From NCBI GenBank assembly GCA_013178095.1, contig JABLXK010000002.1, positions 303,324 to 367,323 on the forward strand: 64,000 nucleotides of DNA, in the 5' to 3' direction. Shown here in pieces: positions 1-9,022 of this stretch. Position numbers and translations under genes: made by a program. Within the stretch, counting starts at the first letter, position 1. Every line of letters starts with the position of its first letter. The notes below the pieces were generated by a model. It did not search any database. It was not told the origin of the DNA and saw nothing but the letters and a program-made list of their open reading frames with translations. The DNA comes from Anaerolineae bacterium. Its GTDB lineage: Bacteria; Chloroflexota; Anaerolineae; Anaerolineales; Anaerolineaceae.

Positions 1-502
1 CCTGATGGTGCGCTCGATCCAGTCCGGCCTGATCATCAGCGACCGCCTGAACCTGCCGCTGGTGGCCTATACGGACATTCACGAAACCGGCGGCATTTTC
101 AGCTACAACCCGGACACGGAGGAGTACTCCGGCGAGGTGGGCAGCACGCCGGCAGCCTTGAAGAACCGCTATCCCGATTTGGTACTTCCCAAGGACCTGG
201 ACTGGGACAAGGGCTGGTGGGAGCGCCCGTTTGAAAAGAGCGAAGATTCCAACTTGCGCGCCGCGCGCCTGGTGGAGACGCTGAAAGAACGCCACATGGG
301 CAGCGCCGATACGATCATCCTGGTCAGTCACGGCGGCTTCTACAACCATTTCATGTGGCAGGTGCTGGGCATCGCGCGCCCCGAACATACCTGGTTCGAA
401 CTGTTCAACGGGGCGATCACACTGGTGGACATTGATGAGGAACGTTCCAGCGTGGTGTACAGCAATCGCTACAGCTTCATGCCGACCGAGATCGTCACTT
501 AA
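1..502 (+). CDS. Histidine phosphatase family protein, 5'-truncated by window edge
   Basis: ORF 5-502 runs from the window edge; C-terminal ILVSHGGFYNHFMWQVLG resembles the second catalytic His region of phosphoglycerate-mutase-like proteins. Confidence 0.7.
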   Translation, partial: LMVRSIQSGLIISDRLNLPLVAYTDIHETGGIFSYNPDTEEYSGEVGSTPAALKNRYPDLVLPKDLDWDKGWWERPFEKSEDSNLRAARLVETLKERHMGSADTIILVSHGGFYNHFMWQVLGIARPEHTWFELFNGAITLVDIDEERSSVVYSNRYSFMPTEIVT

Positions 503-1446
503 CAGTTTTTCAGGGCGTCGTCCAGCGCGGCCAGCGGGTGCGGGCTGGTGAGAATGGGGGCGTAAGCGAGGCCGGCGAACTGCGGGCAATCCAGATAGGC
601 TTTCAGATGCTTGCGAAAAGTGAAAGAAGCTTTCTCAGTCCCATAGAAAGCAGCCATGCTTTCCCAATGCGCACGCACCACGTTCAGAATCTCCTCGCGC
701 GATAATAATTGTTTCTCCACGCGGCTGAACAGCCAGGGGTTGCCGAGCGCGGCGCGCCCGATCATAACCGCGTCGCAGCCGGTTTGAGACCGCATGCGGT
801 CGATATCGTCCAGCGTACGCACGTCGCCATTACCGATCACCGGTATGGAAACAGCCTGTTTGATTTCAGCGACAGGCTGCCAGTCGCTGGGCTCGCTCCA
901 TTTCTGGCGGCGCGTGCGGCCGTGCACCGCCAGGGCAGCCGCGCCGTTATCTTCTAACACACGGGCAACTTCCAGATAATTGAGATGCTCGCGATCCCAG
1001 CCGATGCGCATCTTGGCCGTGACCGGCAGGCCGGTTTCAGCGTGGAGCGATTGCATGATGGCTGCAATGAGCGAAGGTTGGGACAACAAACCCGCGCCCG
1101 CGCCACGCCCGGCCACGCACTGCACCGAGCAGCCCAGGTTGAGATCAAAGAAATCCGGCTGCAGGGGAAGCAAACGGCGCACAGCCGGGGGGAAATGCTC
1201 CGGCAGGCTGCCGTAGAGTTGGAAGCCGAACGGGCGCTCCTCCGGGGAAAAAGCCGCCCGTCGGGAAAAATCTTTTAATTCGGCGGGAACATCCAGCACA
1301 TTGATGAACTCGCTGTAGGTGACGGCTGAGCCCATGCGGCGGAAAAGCAGGCGCGTGGGCTGGTCGCAGACGCCATCCATGGGCGCCAGGATGAGATCGC
1401 CATGGATGGGAATCGGACCGATGAAAAAAGCGGGTTCGGCGGGCAT
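499..1446 (-). CDS. tRNA-dihydrouridine synthase
   Basis: PMDGVCDQPTR, DLNLGC catalytic Cys, KMRIGWD, VHGRTRRQKW, IGNGDV motifs of the Dus TIM barrel. Confidence 0.9.
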   Translation of the reverse strand: MPAEPAFFIGPIPIHGDLILAPMDGVCDQPTRLLFRRMGSAVTYSEFINVLDVPAELKDFSRRAAFSPEERPFGFQLYGSLPEHFPPAVRRLLPLQPDFFDLNLGCSVQCVAGRGAGAGLLSQPSLIAAIMQSLHAETGLPVTAKMRIGWDREHLNYLEVARVLEDNGAAALAVHGRTRRQKWSEPSDWQPVAEIKQAVSIPVIGNGDVRTLDDIDRMRSQTGCDAVMIGRAALGNPWLFSRVEKQLLSREEILNVVRAHWESMAAFYGTEKASFTFRKHLKAYLDCPQFAGLAYAPILTSPHPLAALDDALKNC

Positions 1447-1456
1447 GCCGGGTCGA

Positions 1457-2344
1457 TCAGCGCAGCAGCCTGACCTGTTCGGCGATGGCTTTCAGGTGGG
1501 CGGGGGAGGTGCCGCAACAGCCGCCGATGATGCGCGCGCCGGCGCCGGCCCATTCCGCCACGCGCGAAGCCATGGCTTCAGGGGTTACATCGTAGATCGG
1601 GCGGCCATTTTCATCCAAACGGGGCAGGCCGGCATTGGGCTTGAACCAGATGGGGAGATCGGTGGCATCAGCCAGTTCCTTGAGCGCGGCCAGGTTATCC
1701 TCCAGGCTCTTGCCGCAGTTGATGCCGACAGCCGCCAGACCCATGCCGCGCATGGCCTGGGCAAATTTCGCGGGGCTGACGCCCATCATGGTGCGCGTGC
1801 CGCGATCATAGCTGAATGAGACGATCAGCGGAAGGCTGCAGGCGGTTTTCACGCCGCGCACGGCAGCCAGCGCTTCCGAGAGGTCGAACTGCGTTTCCAC
1901 CACCAGCAGATCCACGCCGGCCGCGGCCAACGCTTCGGCCTGCTCGCGGTAAGCGGCTTCGGCGTCGGTTTCATCCAGCAGCCCCAGCGGCTTGAGCATC
2001 TGCCCGAGCGGGCCGAGCGAGCCAGCCACCAGCGCGCCGCCGGCAGCCGCTTCGGCTTTGGCCAGGCGGACAGCCTTGGTGTTGACGTCCGCGAAACGAT
2101 CGGCCAGCCCGGCCGCTTCCAGGCGCAAGTGCGAGGCGCCAAAGGTGCAGGTGAGGATAATGTCGGAGCCGGCTTGTATAAAATCACGGTACAAACCGGA
2201 GATGGCTGCGGGATTATGCAACACCCAATTTTCGGCTGTTGTGCCCTGGGGCAGGCCGCGCTGCATCAGGTTGGTGCCGGTGGCGCCGTCGGAAACCAGG
2301 TATTTTTTATCAGCCAACAGGTGCTCAAAAGTCGGGTTGCTCAT
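1457..2344 (-). CDS. Homocysteine S-methyltransferase family protein
   Basis: DGATGTNL start, GINCG and GGCCGT zinc-ligand motifs. Confidence 0.88.
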   Translation of the reverse strand: MSNPTFEHLLADKKYLVSDGATGTNLMQRGLPQGTTAENWVLHNPAAISGLYRDFIQAGSDIILTCTFGASHLRLEAAGLADRFADVNTKAVRLAKAEAAAGGALVAGSLGPLGQMLKPLGLLDETDAEAAYREQAEALAAAGVDLLVVETQFDLSEALAAVRGVKTACSLPLIVSFSYDRGTRTMMGVSPAKFAQAMRGMGLAAVGINCGKSLEDNLAALKELADATDLPIWFKPNAGLPRLDENGRPIYDVTPEAMASRVAEWAGAGARIIGGCCGTSPAHLKAIAEQVRLLR

Positions 2345-2371
2345 GGAATCAGTCCTTAACTGTGCAGAGAT

Positions 2372-3517
2372 TTAGAATAAATATACTTTGGCAAGACCAA
2401 AAAGAAAACCGCCGATAATCACCCAAAGCGCGTCTATTTTGTAACGCAGCAACAAGAAAAGAGAAACCAGCGCCAACAGGGCAGTGGTGAGATCGGTCAC
2501 CGAAGCCCGGTAAACCCCGAAAGTTACGTAAGCAATCAGCGCCACCGAAGCGGCCACCACGCCTTTCAGGAAATTCTGCACCCAGGGAATGTGGCTGATC
2601 TTCGGCAGGTATTTCCCGGTGAAGATCACGATCAGGAAAGAGGGAATGAACATGCCCAGGGTAGCCACCAGTGCGCCGGGGAAACCGGCCACCACGTAGC
2701 CGGTGAAGGTGGCGGTGGAGGAGATCGGGCCGGGCGTGATCTGTCCGGCCGCCACCGCGTCCAGCATTTGCTGGTAGGTCAGCCAGTGATATTGATTGAC
2801 CACTTCGCGCTGCATGAAAGCGATCAGCACGTAAGTGCTGCCGAACAACAGCGCGCCGACCTTGAGGAAAAACAACCCCATCTGGAGCAATTGATCCTGA
2901 AAGAAAGAAGGCAGCATAACTTTGGCCTGGGGCAGGTTGGCAAAACTGCCAAAAGCGATGAACATGGGCAGGAACTGGATCACGGGCGGACTATAGAGGA
3001 TAATGCCCAACAGACCGCCGGCAAAAATGATCGGCACCTCGCTCACGCCCAGGAAAGCAGCTACCAGCGCAGCCAGGGCGATAAAACCGGTCTTGTAATC
3101 GGTGAAAGCCGATTTCCCAAGGCGCAGGAACGCGGCGGTCAGGATGGCGGCGACCACCGGGTTGACGCCCTTGAAAATGCCGGAGACTTCGGGTAAACTG
3201 CCATACTGCGTATAGATTATCGCAAGCGCCAGGCTCATGGCCGCGCCGGGGAAGATAAAGCTGATGGCGGCAGTGAACAGCCCGGGCAAGCCGGCTCGAA
3301 TAAAGCCTAAATGTGCGGCCATCTCGGTGGCATTAGGGCCGGGCACGATGTTGGTGGCGGCCAGCATCTCCATGAAGTATTCTTGCGAGACCCACTTGCG
3401 CTTATGGACCGCTTCCTCTTCCATCATGCCGATGGTAACAGCGGGACCACCGAAGCCGATGGTCCCGATCTTAAAGAACAAAGCGCCAAGCTCCAACAGC
3501 CGGGATGATTCTTTCAC
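2372..3517 (-). CDS. chrA: Chromate transporter (two CHR domains)
   Basis: FGGPAVTIGMMEEEAV and NIVPGPNATEMAAHLG motif, repeated in second half (GQITPGPISSTATFTGY). Confidence 0.9.
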   Translation of the reverse strand: MKESSRLLELGALFFKIGTIGFGGPAVTIGMMEEEAVHKRKWVSQEYFMEMLAATNIVPGPNATEMAAHLGFIRAGLPGLFTAAISFIFPGAAMSLALAIIYTQYGSLPEVSGIFKGVNPVVAAILTAAFLRLGKSAFTDYKTGFIALAALVAAFLGVSEVPIIFAGGLLGIILYSPPVIQFLPMFIAFGSFANLPQAKVMLPSFFQDQLLQMGLFFLKVGALLFGSTYVLIAFMQREVVNQYHWLTYQQMLDAVAAGQITPGPISSTATFTGYVVAGFPGALVATLGMFIPSFLIVIFTGKYLPKISHIPWVQNFLKGVVAASVALIAYVTFGVYRASVTDLTTALLALVSLFLLLRYKIDALWVIIGGFLFGLAKVYLF

Positions 3518-3529
3518 GTTGAAACAGAT

Positions 3530-6454
3530 CTACGCTTTCAAGTCTGACAGTAATTTTTCTTTGGTAATGGGCAGATCGCGGAACCACACGCCGGTGGCGT
3601 TGTGAATGGCGCTGACCACCGAAGGAGCGGTGCCATCCACCGAGATCTCGGCCACGGATTTGGCGCCATAAGGGCCGGTGGGCTCATCCGTCTGGATGAA
3701 GATCACGTCCATAGGGGGCAGCTCGTTGGATTTGTACATCTTGTACTTTTCAAAATCGTCGTTGGTGATGTGGCCGGCTTTATCGTAGTAGGTATCCTCG
3801 CACAGCGTAAAGCCCAGCGCCTGGGCCATGCCGCCTTCCACCTGGCCGCCCGCGGTGAGCGGGTTGATCACGCGGCCGCAATCGACCATCATGAGCAGGC
3901 GTTCGATCTCCAATTCGCCGGTTTCCATGTTCACCTTGACTTCAGCGAACTGCGCGCCGGTGGGCGGGGGGCTGACGTAACTGACAAAGGATTCGGTAGC
4001 CATGATCTGGTGCTGGTCGAGGTTGTTCAGGCTGCTCAAAGCCACCTCGGAAAGCGTCACCGAGCTTTCATCGGGCGCGATCACGCGGCGGTCATAAATG
4101 ATTAATTTATCGGGATCATCCACCTTGAGCATCTTGGCGGCGTGCGTGAGGATATCCTTGCGAATAGTCTTGGCGGCCTTGGTGACCGCGCCGCCGCTGA
4201 TGTAGGTGGTCGAGCTGGCGTAAGCGCCCTTGTCGAAGGGGGTGAAGTCGGTATCGGAGGAGTATACGATCATGTCCTCGACCGGCACGCCCAACTGTTC
4301 GGCTGCCATTTGCGCCAGGATGGTATCCGAACCGGTGCCGATGTCGGTAGCGCCGATCAGCAGGTTGAAGGAACCATCATCGTTCATCTTGATGGTAGCG
4401 GCGGCCATATCCAGGCCGGCGATGCCGCTGCCATGGATCATGACGGCCATGCCGATGCCGCGGCGGATGGGACCGCTCTGGTTTTTATAGAGTTCGCGTT
4501 TCCTGTAGAAATCAGTGGCTTCCAGGCCGACCCGGACGCACTCATCCAACGCGCCGGAGGCCATAGCCTGGTCGTAGCCCTCGCGGCCTTCGCCCAGTTT
4601 GCGCGCCAAGTGCATATTTTCACCCAGCTTGAGCCAGTTCTGCCTCTTGAAAGCAACCACATCCAGCCCCAGCTTTTCGGCGATTTCTTCCATGAGAACT
4701 TCCACGGCAAACTGTTCCTGCATGGCGCCATAGCCGCGGTACGCGCCGGCCGGCGGGGTGGTGGTGTAGACCACGTCGCAGATGAAGCGCGAATTGGGAG
4801 CGTTGTAGAGCGTGAGGCCTTTGAAACCACCCACCATGTTAACCGTCAGGCCGTGCGTGCCGTAAGCACCGGTGTCGCCGATCAGGCGCAGCTCGGCGGC
4901 TACGACCGTCTTATCCTTGAGGCCCAGCTTGTAGCGGATAATCTGGCGGTGGCGCGAACGGCCGCTGGTGAATTCCTGGCTGCGGGTGTATTCCATGCGC
5001 ACAGGCTTGCCGGTGGCGATGGTCAGGTGGCCGCACAGGTCCTCGAGCAGGACTTCCTGCTTGCCGCCAAAACCGCCGCCGATGCGCGGCTTGATCACGC
5101 GGATGCGCTTGACAGGCAGGCCGATGAGCGGGGCGATGATGCGGCGCACGTGGAAGGGCACCTGGGTGCTGGAGCGCACCACCAGGCGGTCGTCCTCGTC
5201 AAAATACGTGATGCAAACGTGCGGTTCCATCTGGCCGTGCTGCTGCTTGGGCGTGCGGTATTCGCCTTCGAAAACGTGATCGCAGGCGGCGAAAGTACCG
5301 TCGGGGTCGCCCACTTCGGCTTCAATGTGGTGCACGATGTTGTGAGAGGCGTCGTAGATGCCCTCAGTGTCGGGTTCGTCGTGGATGACGGGAGCGCCGT
5401 CCTGCATGGCGGCTTCCATATCCAGCACAGGCTCGAGCACCTCGTAATCAACCTTGATCAGTTCGAGCGCCTTATCGGCGATCTCCTGCGTGTCGGCGGC
5501 CACGATGGCCACACGGTCGCCCACGTGACGCACCTTGTTATCCAGGGAAACCTGGTCGTGCGGCAGAGGCTGGGGGTAGCTCTGCCCGCCGGTGGCGTAC
5601 TTGATACGCGGGATGTCCTTATACGTAATGACGGCGCGCACACCCGGCAGGGCTTTAGCAGCGCTCACGTCGATATCTTTAATGCGGGCATGCGCGTGGG
5701 GGCTGGTGAGCAGCGCGCCATAGAGCATGCCCTCCGGCTGCACGTCGTCGGTGAAAGCGGGTTTGCCGGTGACCAGCTTGACGCCGTCCACTTTCTGGCT
5801 GGCCTTGCCGACCACAGCGGTTTTGGGCATCTTGCCGGGGGTGATCACCAGCGGAAGCAGCGGGTCGGCGTTGCCGTCCTTGCGGTAGTAAGCCGCGGGC
5901 AGTTTGATCTCGCTGACGTCTTTATCATAGAAAAATTCCGGGGGGGTGTAGGGAGCGACCTGTTCGCCGCGCATGACAGCCGCGGCGCGCAAGACCGCAT
6001 CCACGATGCGTACGTAGCCGGTGCAGCGGCACAGCACGCCGGAAAGGGCTTTACGCACGTCAGACGCGGTGGGTTTTTTGTTCCGGTCGAGGAAGGCCTT
6101 GGCGGTGAGGAGCTGCGCGGGGGTGCAGAAACCGCACTGGATGGCGCCGGTCTCGAGGAAGGCCTGCTGTAGAGGATGCAGATGGTCGTGGTCGCCCAGC
6201 GCTTCCAGCGTCTCGATCTGCTTGCCGTCCAGGGTTTGCATGTTCAGCAGGCAGGATTTGGCCGGAACGCCGTTCAACAGCACGGTGCACATGCCGCAAT
6301 CCCCCTGGCGGCAGCCGGTTTTGACGCTTTTCAACCCGGCGGTATCGCGCAAGAAATCCAACAGGACTTGTTTGGGCGGTACGTTCCAGGTTTGGGTTTG
6401 GCCGTTAAGGGTAAGCGTAATGGCGATCTTTTCAGGTTGGGAAGTTTGTTCCAT
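3530..6454 (-). CDS. Molybdopterin-dependent aldehyde/xanthine oxidoreductase, fused [2Fe-2S] and Mo-binding domains, no FAD domain
   Basis: N-terminal GCRQGDCGMCTVLLNG plus QCGFCTPAQLL...CRCTGY iron-sulfur motifs; C-terminal GPYGAKSVAE Mo-site Glu. ORF extends to 6520, but ATG at 6454 with upstream GGAG is the better start. Confidence 0.92.
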   Translation of the reverse strand: MEQTSQPEKIAITLTLNGQTQTWNVPPKQVLLDFLRDTAGLKSVKTGCRQGDCGMCTVLLNGVPAKSCLLNMQTLDGKQIETLEALGDHDHLHPLQQAFLETGAIQCGFCTPAQLLTAKAFLDRNKKPTASDVRKALSGVLCRCTGYVRIVDAVLRAAAVMRGEQVAPYTPPEFFYDKDVSEIKLPAAYYRKDGNADPLLPLVITPGKMPKTAVVGKASQKVDGVKLVTGKPAFTDDVQPEGMLYGALLTSPHAHARIKDIDVSAAKALPGVRAVITYKDIPRIKYATGGQSYPQPLPHDQVSLDNKVRHVGDRVAIVAADTQEIADKALELIKVDYEVLEPVLDMEAAMQDGAPVIHDEPDTEGIYDASHNIVHHIEAEVGDPDGTFAACDHVFEGEYRTPKQQHGQMEPHVCITYFDEDDRLVVRSSTQVPFHVRRIIAPLIGLPVKRIRVIKPRIGGGFGGKQEVLLEDLCGHLTIATGKPVRMEYTRSQEFTSGRSRHRQIIRYKLGLKDKTVVAAELRLIGDTGAYGTHGLTVNMVGGFKGLTLYNAPNSRFICDVVYTTTPPAGAYRGYGAMQEQFAVEVLMEEIAEKLGLDVVAFKRQNWLKLGENMHLARKLGEGREGYDQAMASGALDECVRVGLEATDFYRKRELYKNQSGPIRRGIGMAVMIHGSGIAGLDMAAATIKMNDDGSFNLLIGATDIGTGSDTILAQMAAEQLGVPVEDMIVYSSDTDFTPFDKGAYASSTTYISGGAVTKAAKTIRKDILTHAAKMLKVDDPDKLIIYDRRVIAPDESSVTLSEVALSSLNNLDQHQIMATESFVSYVSPPPTGAQFAEVKVNMETGELEIERLLMMVDCGRVINPLTAGGQVEGGMAQALGFTLCEDTYYDKAGHITNDDFEKYKMYKSNELPPMDVIFIQTDEPTGPYGAKSVAEISVDGTAPSVVSAIHNATGVWFRDLPITKEKLLSDLKA

Positions 6455-6587
6455 CACTTTTATCTGCTCCTTAGAATAAGTAGGTAAAGATAAATCTATA
6501 TAAGAACATGCTAATTTCATTTTACTATATTCGGATTGTCAGACAAAGAAATTAGGAGAATAATTCAGCTATTTTTAGTGCTTTTAA

Positions 6588-7277
6588 TTAAAGGTCAGCC
6601 AATTGATGAATCAAACTGGCTTCCCGGCATAGAAATTCAAAGGATGAGATATCGCGGGATTTCTCCATATCGACGCCGATCGTTAGCAGGATACTGGCAG
6701 GGCGGGCGGACAGGAGGATGATCCTGTCAGCCAAAAAGAGCGCCTCCCTGGGGTCGTGGGTGACGCACAATAAGGTGAATTTGTCGCTTTGCCAGCGCCG
6801 GTCGATGGCTTTCATCAGACGCAGCTTGACATTCAGATCTATGGAGCGGAAAGCTTCGTCCAGGATGAGCAGGTCGGGGTGGGTGATGAGCGCCCGCGCC
6901 AGGTTGACGCGCTGGCGCATGCCGCCGCTCAGGGCGGCGGGTAGGTAATTCTCGAATTCCTCCATCTCCACGCAGCGCAGCACTTCCCGGTAATCACCCT
7001 GTCCGTTAACGAACAAGAGGTTTTCGCGCACGCTGCGCCAGGGGATCAGGCGCGATTCCTGGAATACAAAGGCGCTGCGCTGCGCGCGATTCACCAGGCT
7101 GCCCCTGCCGGGCAGCTCCAACCCGGCGATGATCTTCAACAGGGTGGTCTTTCCGGCGCCGGAAGGGCCCATCAAGGCCACGCGCTCACCGGGCTGAATA
7201 TCCAGCGAGATAGCGCGCAGGACTTCCAGTCTGTCGAATGATTTGCATAAATCGCGAGTCGTTATGAGCGCGTCCAT
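6588..7277 (-). CDS. ABC transporter ATP-binding protein (nitrate/sulfonate/taurine type)
   Basis: Walker A GPSGAGKTT, signature LSGGMRQR, Walker B LLILDEAF; overlaps the permease gene. Confidence 0.9.
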   Translation of the reverse strand: MDALITTRDLCKSFDRLEVLRAISLDIQPGERVALMGPSGAGKTTLLKIIAGLELPGRGSLVNRAQRSAFVFQESRLIPWRSVRENLLFVNGQGDYREVLRCVEMEEFENYLPAALSGGMRQRVNLARALITHPDLLILDEAFRSIDLNVKLRLMKAIDRRWQSDKFTLLCVTHDPREALFLADRIILLSARPASILLTIGVDMEKSRDISSFEFLCREASLIHQLADL

Positions 7278-8011
7278 GCTGCCTGGAACCTCCTCGCAAT
7301 GGATTTAATCAGCGCCTCGGAAAGCAGCCCCAGCAGAACGGCGCCCAGCGTCAACGCCCACACTGCGGGAACGTCCACGTTCATGCGCGCGGTCAGGATA
7401 GCCTCACCCAGCCCATCCCCGCCGCACAGGTATTCGGCCACCAGCACCACCTTCCAGGCCTGGCCGACGCTCACGTCCAGGATGGCAGCGATAAAGGGCA
7501 GCAGTGAACCCAGATGAATCTCACGCAGGACTTTGCCGGCGGGTACGCGGTACAGGCGCGCCATTTCCAGCAATCCTTTATCCAGATCGTGCACGCCCGC
7601 GACGGTGGTCAGAACGGCCAGCGGGAAAAGCGACAGGAAGGAAATGAAAACCGGCCCACGCCAACCGACACCCCAAGTGAAGATTACCAGCGACAACCAG
7701 GAAATGACTGGCACTGCCTGAACCGTCATGATCAGCGGTCGCAGCAAGTGATAAGCGCCATCCGAAAGTCCCAAAAGCAGCCCCAGCGGCAGTCCCAGCA
7801 GGATGGCCAGCGCCAGTGCCACGAACACTTTCCAGGCGGTTTGCCAGGCTGCCAGGAGCATTTCAAGAGAAGTGAAATTGCGCGCCATCAGGCGCAGGGT
7901 ATCCGACGGGGCGGGCACCAGGATGCCCTTGTTCAGTCTCACGGCCGCAATTTGCCAGAGCAGGATCAGGAGCGCAATGCCCGCCAAAGTCCGCCAGAAA
8001 TTTTTCATCAA
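7262..8011 (-). CDS. ABC transporter permease (SsuC/TauC-like)
   Basis: BPD_transp_1-type membrane protein with an EAA-like loop (LLEMARLYRVPAGKVLREIHLGSLLPFI). Confidence 0.88.
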   Translation of the reverse strand: MMKNFWRTLAGIALLILLWQIAAVRLNKGILVPAPSDTLRLMARNFTSLEMLLAAWQTAWKVFVALALAILLGLPLGLLLGLSDGAYHLLRPLIMTVQAVPVISWLSLVIFTWGVGWRGPVFISFLSLFPLAVLTTVAGVHDLDKGLLEMARLYRVPAGKVLREIHLGSLLPFIAAILDVSVGQAWKVVLVAEYLCGGDGLGEAILTARMNVDVPAVWALTLGAVLLGLLSEALIKSIARRFQAAWTRS

Positions 8012-9006
8012 CGCGCGAAGAAAGCATCCTCCGGGATTTGTTTCACACCTTCAGGGTAAGTATCCTGAATGGTTTGAAGAAAGTTTAGCACATCCGCTTT
8101 CACTTCAGAGGCGGGAATGTAATCGAATTTAATGCGTTCGAGCGCATTGCTCAAGATATTTTCTGGCAGCGGGAGGATCTCCGCGCTGGCCTGGATGGCT
8201 TCAAGGGAATGCTGGTTGCCCCACAGCGTAGAAGCGTGCATGGCCGCAACTACAGCGTCCACGGCTTCCGCGTGGGCGTTCATAAAAGAACGCTTGACGA
8301 ACAAACCCGCGATTGGAATGCCGTTCTGTGATCCACTTTCCTTCGCCCAATATTCCTGGTAATCCAGCGCGATCGCGCCCTGGCCGGAAGCCAGCGCCTG
8401 GGTGACGAACGGTTCGGGCAGGGCGGCAAAATCCACCTTGCCTTCCTGGAAGAGCGCCACGATTTCAGCCCCCGGCGCGTATACAAACGTGACCTGCTTG
8501 TCCGGAGAAATGCCGGCTTTCGCCAGGGCATAACGGGTGAGCACATCCACGGTCTGGCCCCTGGATTCGGGCGTGTAGACGGTCTTGCCGATCAGTGAAT
8601 CCCAGCCAGTAAAGCTTTGCCTGTCGGCGGCGATCAGATAAAACACCTTCCATTCATGCACACCCAGTAAAACCAGATCCAGGCCGGCGGCGTTCATGTT
8701 CACGCCGCTGGTAACGGGCAGCACGGCAAATTGCGCGCTGTCGTTGGCAAGCAAACCGATAGCTTCATCGGCGGTTTTCCAATATTGGACATGGATGGGC
8801 AGGCTGCTTTCAACCGCGCCGCTGGCCAGTCCGGCGGCCGGTATCACCAGCGGGCCAACCGGGTTGATGAGGGTAACGGATTCAAGCGCTGCAGGTTCGT
8901 TGACAGCGGCTTCTTCCGCGGCAGGAGCAGCGGTATTGCAGCCGGCCAGACCGGCCAAAACAAGCATGCCCAAAACGATGGCATGCGCCCGATATTTTAA
9001 AGGCAT
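8008..9006 (-). CDS. ABC transporter substrate-binding lipoprotein (NMT1/SsuA-like)
   Basis: Lipobox LAGLAGC; NMT1/THI5-like fold features (KTADEAIGLLANDSAQFAVLP); 4-bp overlap with permease. Confidence 0.85.
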   Translation of the reverse strand: MPLKYRAHAIVLGMLVLAGLAGCNTAAPAAEEAAVNEPAALESVTLINPVGPLVIPAAGLASGAVESSLPIHVQYWKTADEAIGLLANDSAQFAVLPVTSGVNMNAAGLDLVLLGVHEWKVFYLIAADRQSFTGWDSLIGKTVYTPESRGQTVDVLTRYALAKAGISPDKQVTFVYAPGAEIVALFQEGKVDFAALPEPFVTQALASGQGAIALDYQEYWAKESGSQNGIPIAGLFVKRSFMNAHAEAVDAVVAAMHASTLWGNQHSLEAIQASAEILPLPENILSNALERIKFDYIPASEVKADVLNFLQTIQDTYPEGVKQIPEDAFFAR

Positions 9007-9022
9007 ATTTTTCTATCCTTGA

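Noticed and set aside
2591-3196. 201-aa plus-strand ORF antisense to chrA
   Set aside because: His/Gln/Gly-rich composition of an antisense frame.
4142-6172. 676-aa plus-strand ORF antisense to the molybdopterin oxidoreductase
   Set aside because: Shadow ORF in GC-rich coding DNA; biased His/Gly/Ala/Val composition, no recognisable family, and the minus strand has clear conserved motifs.
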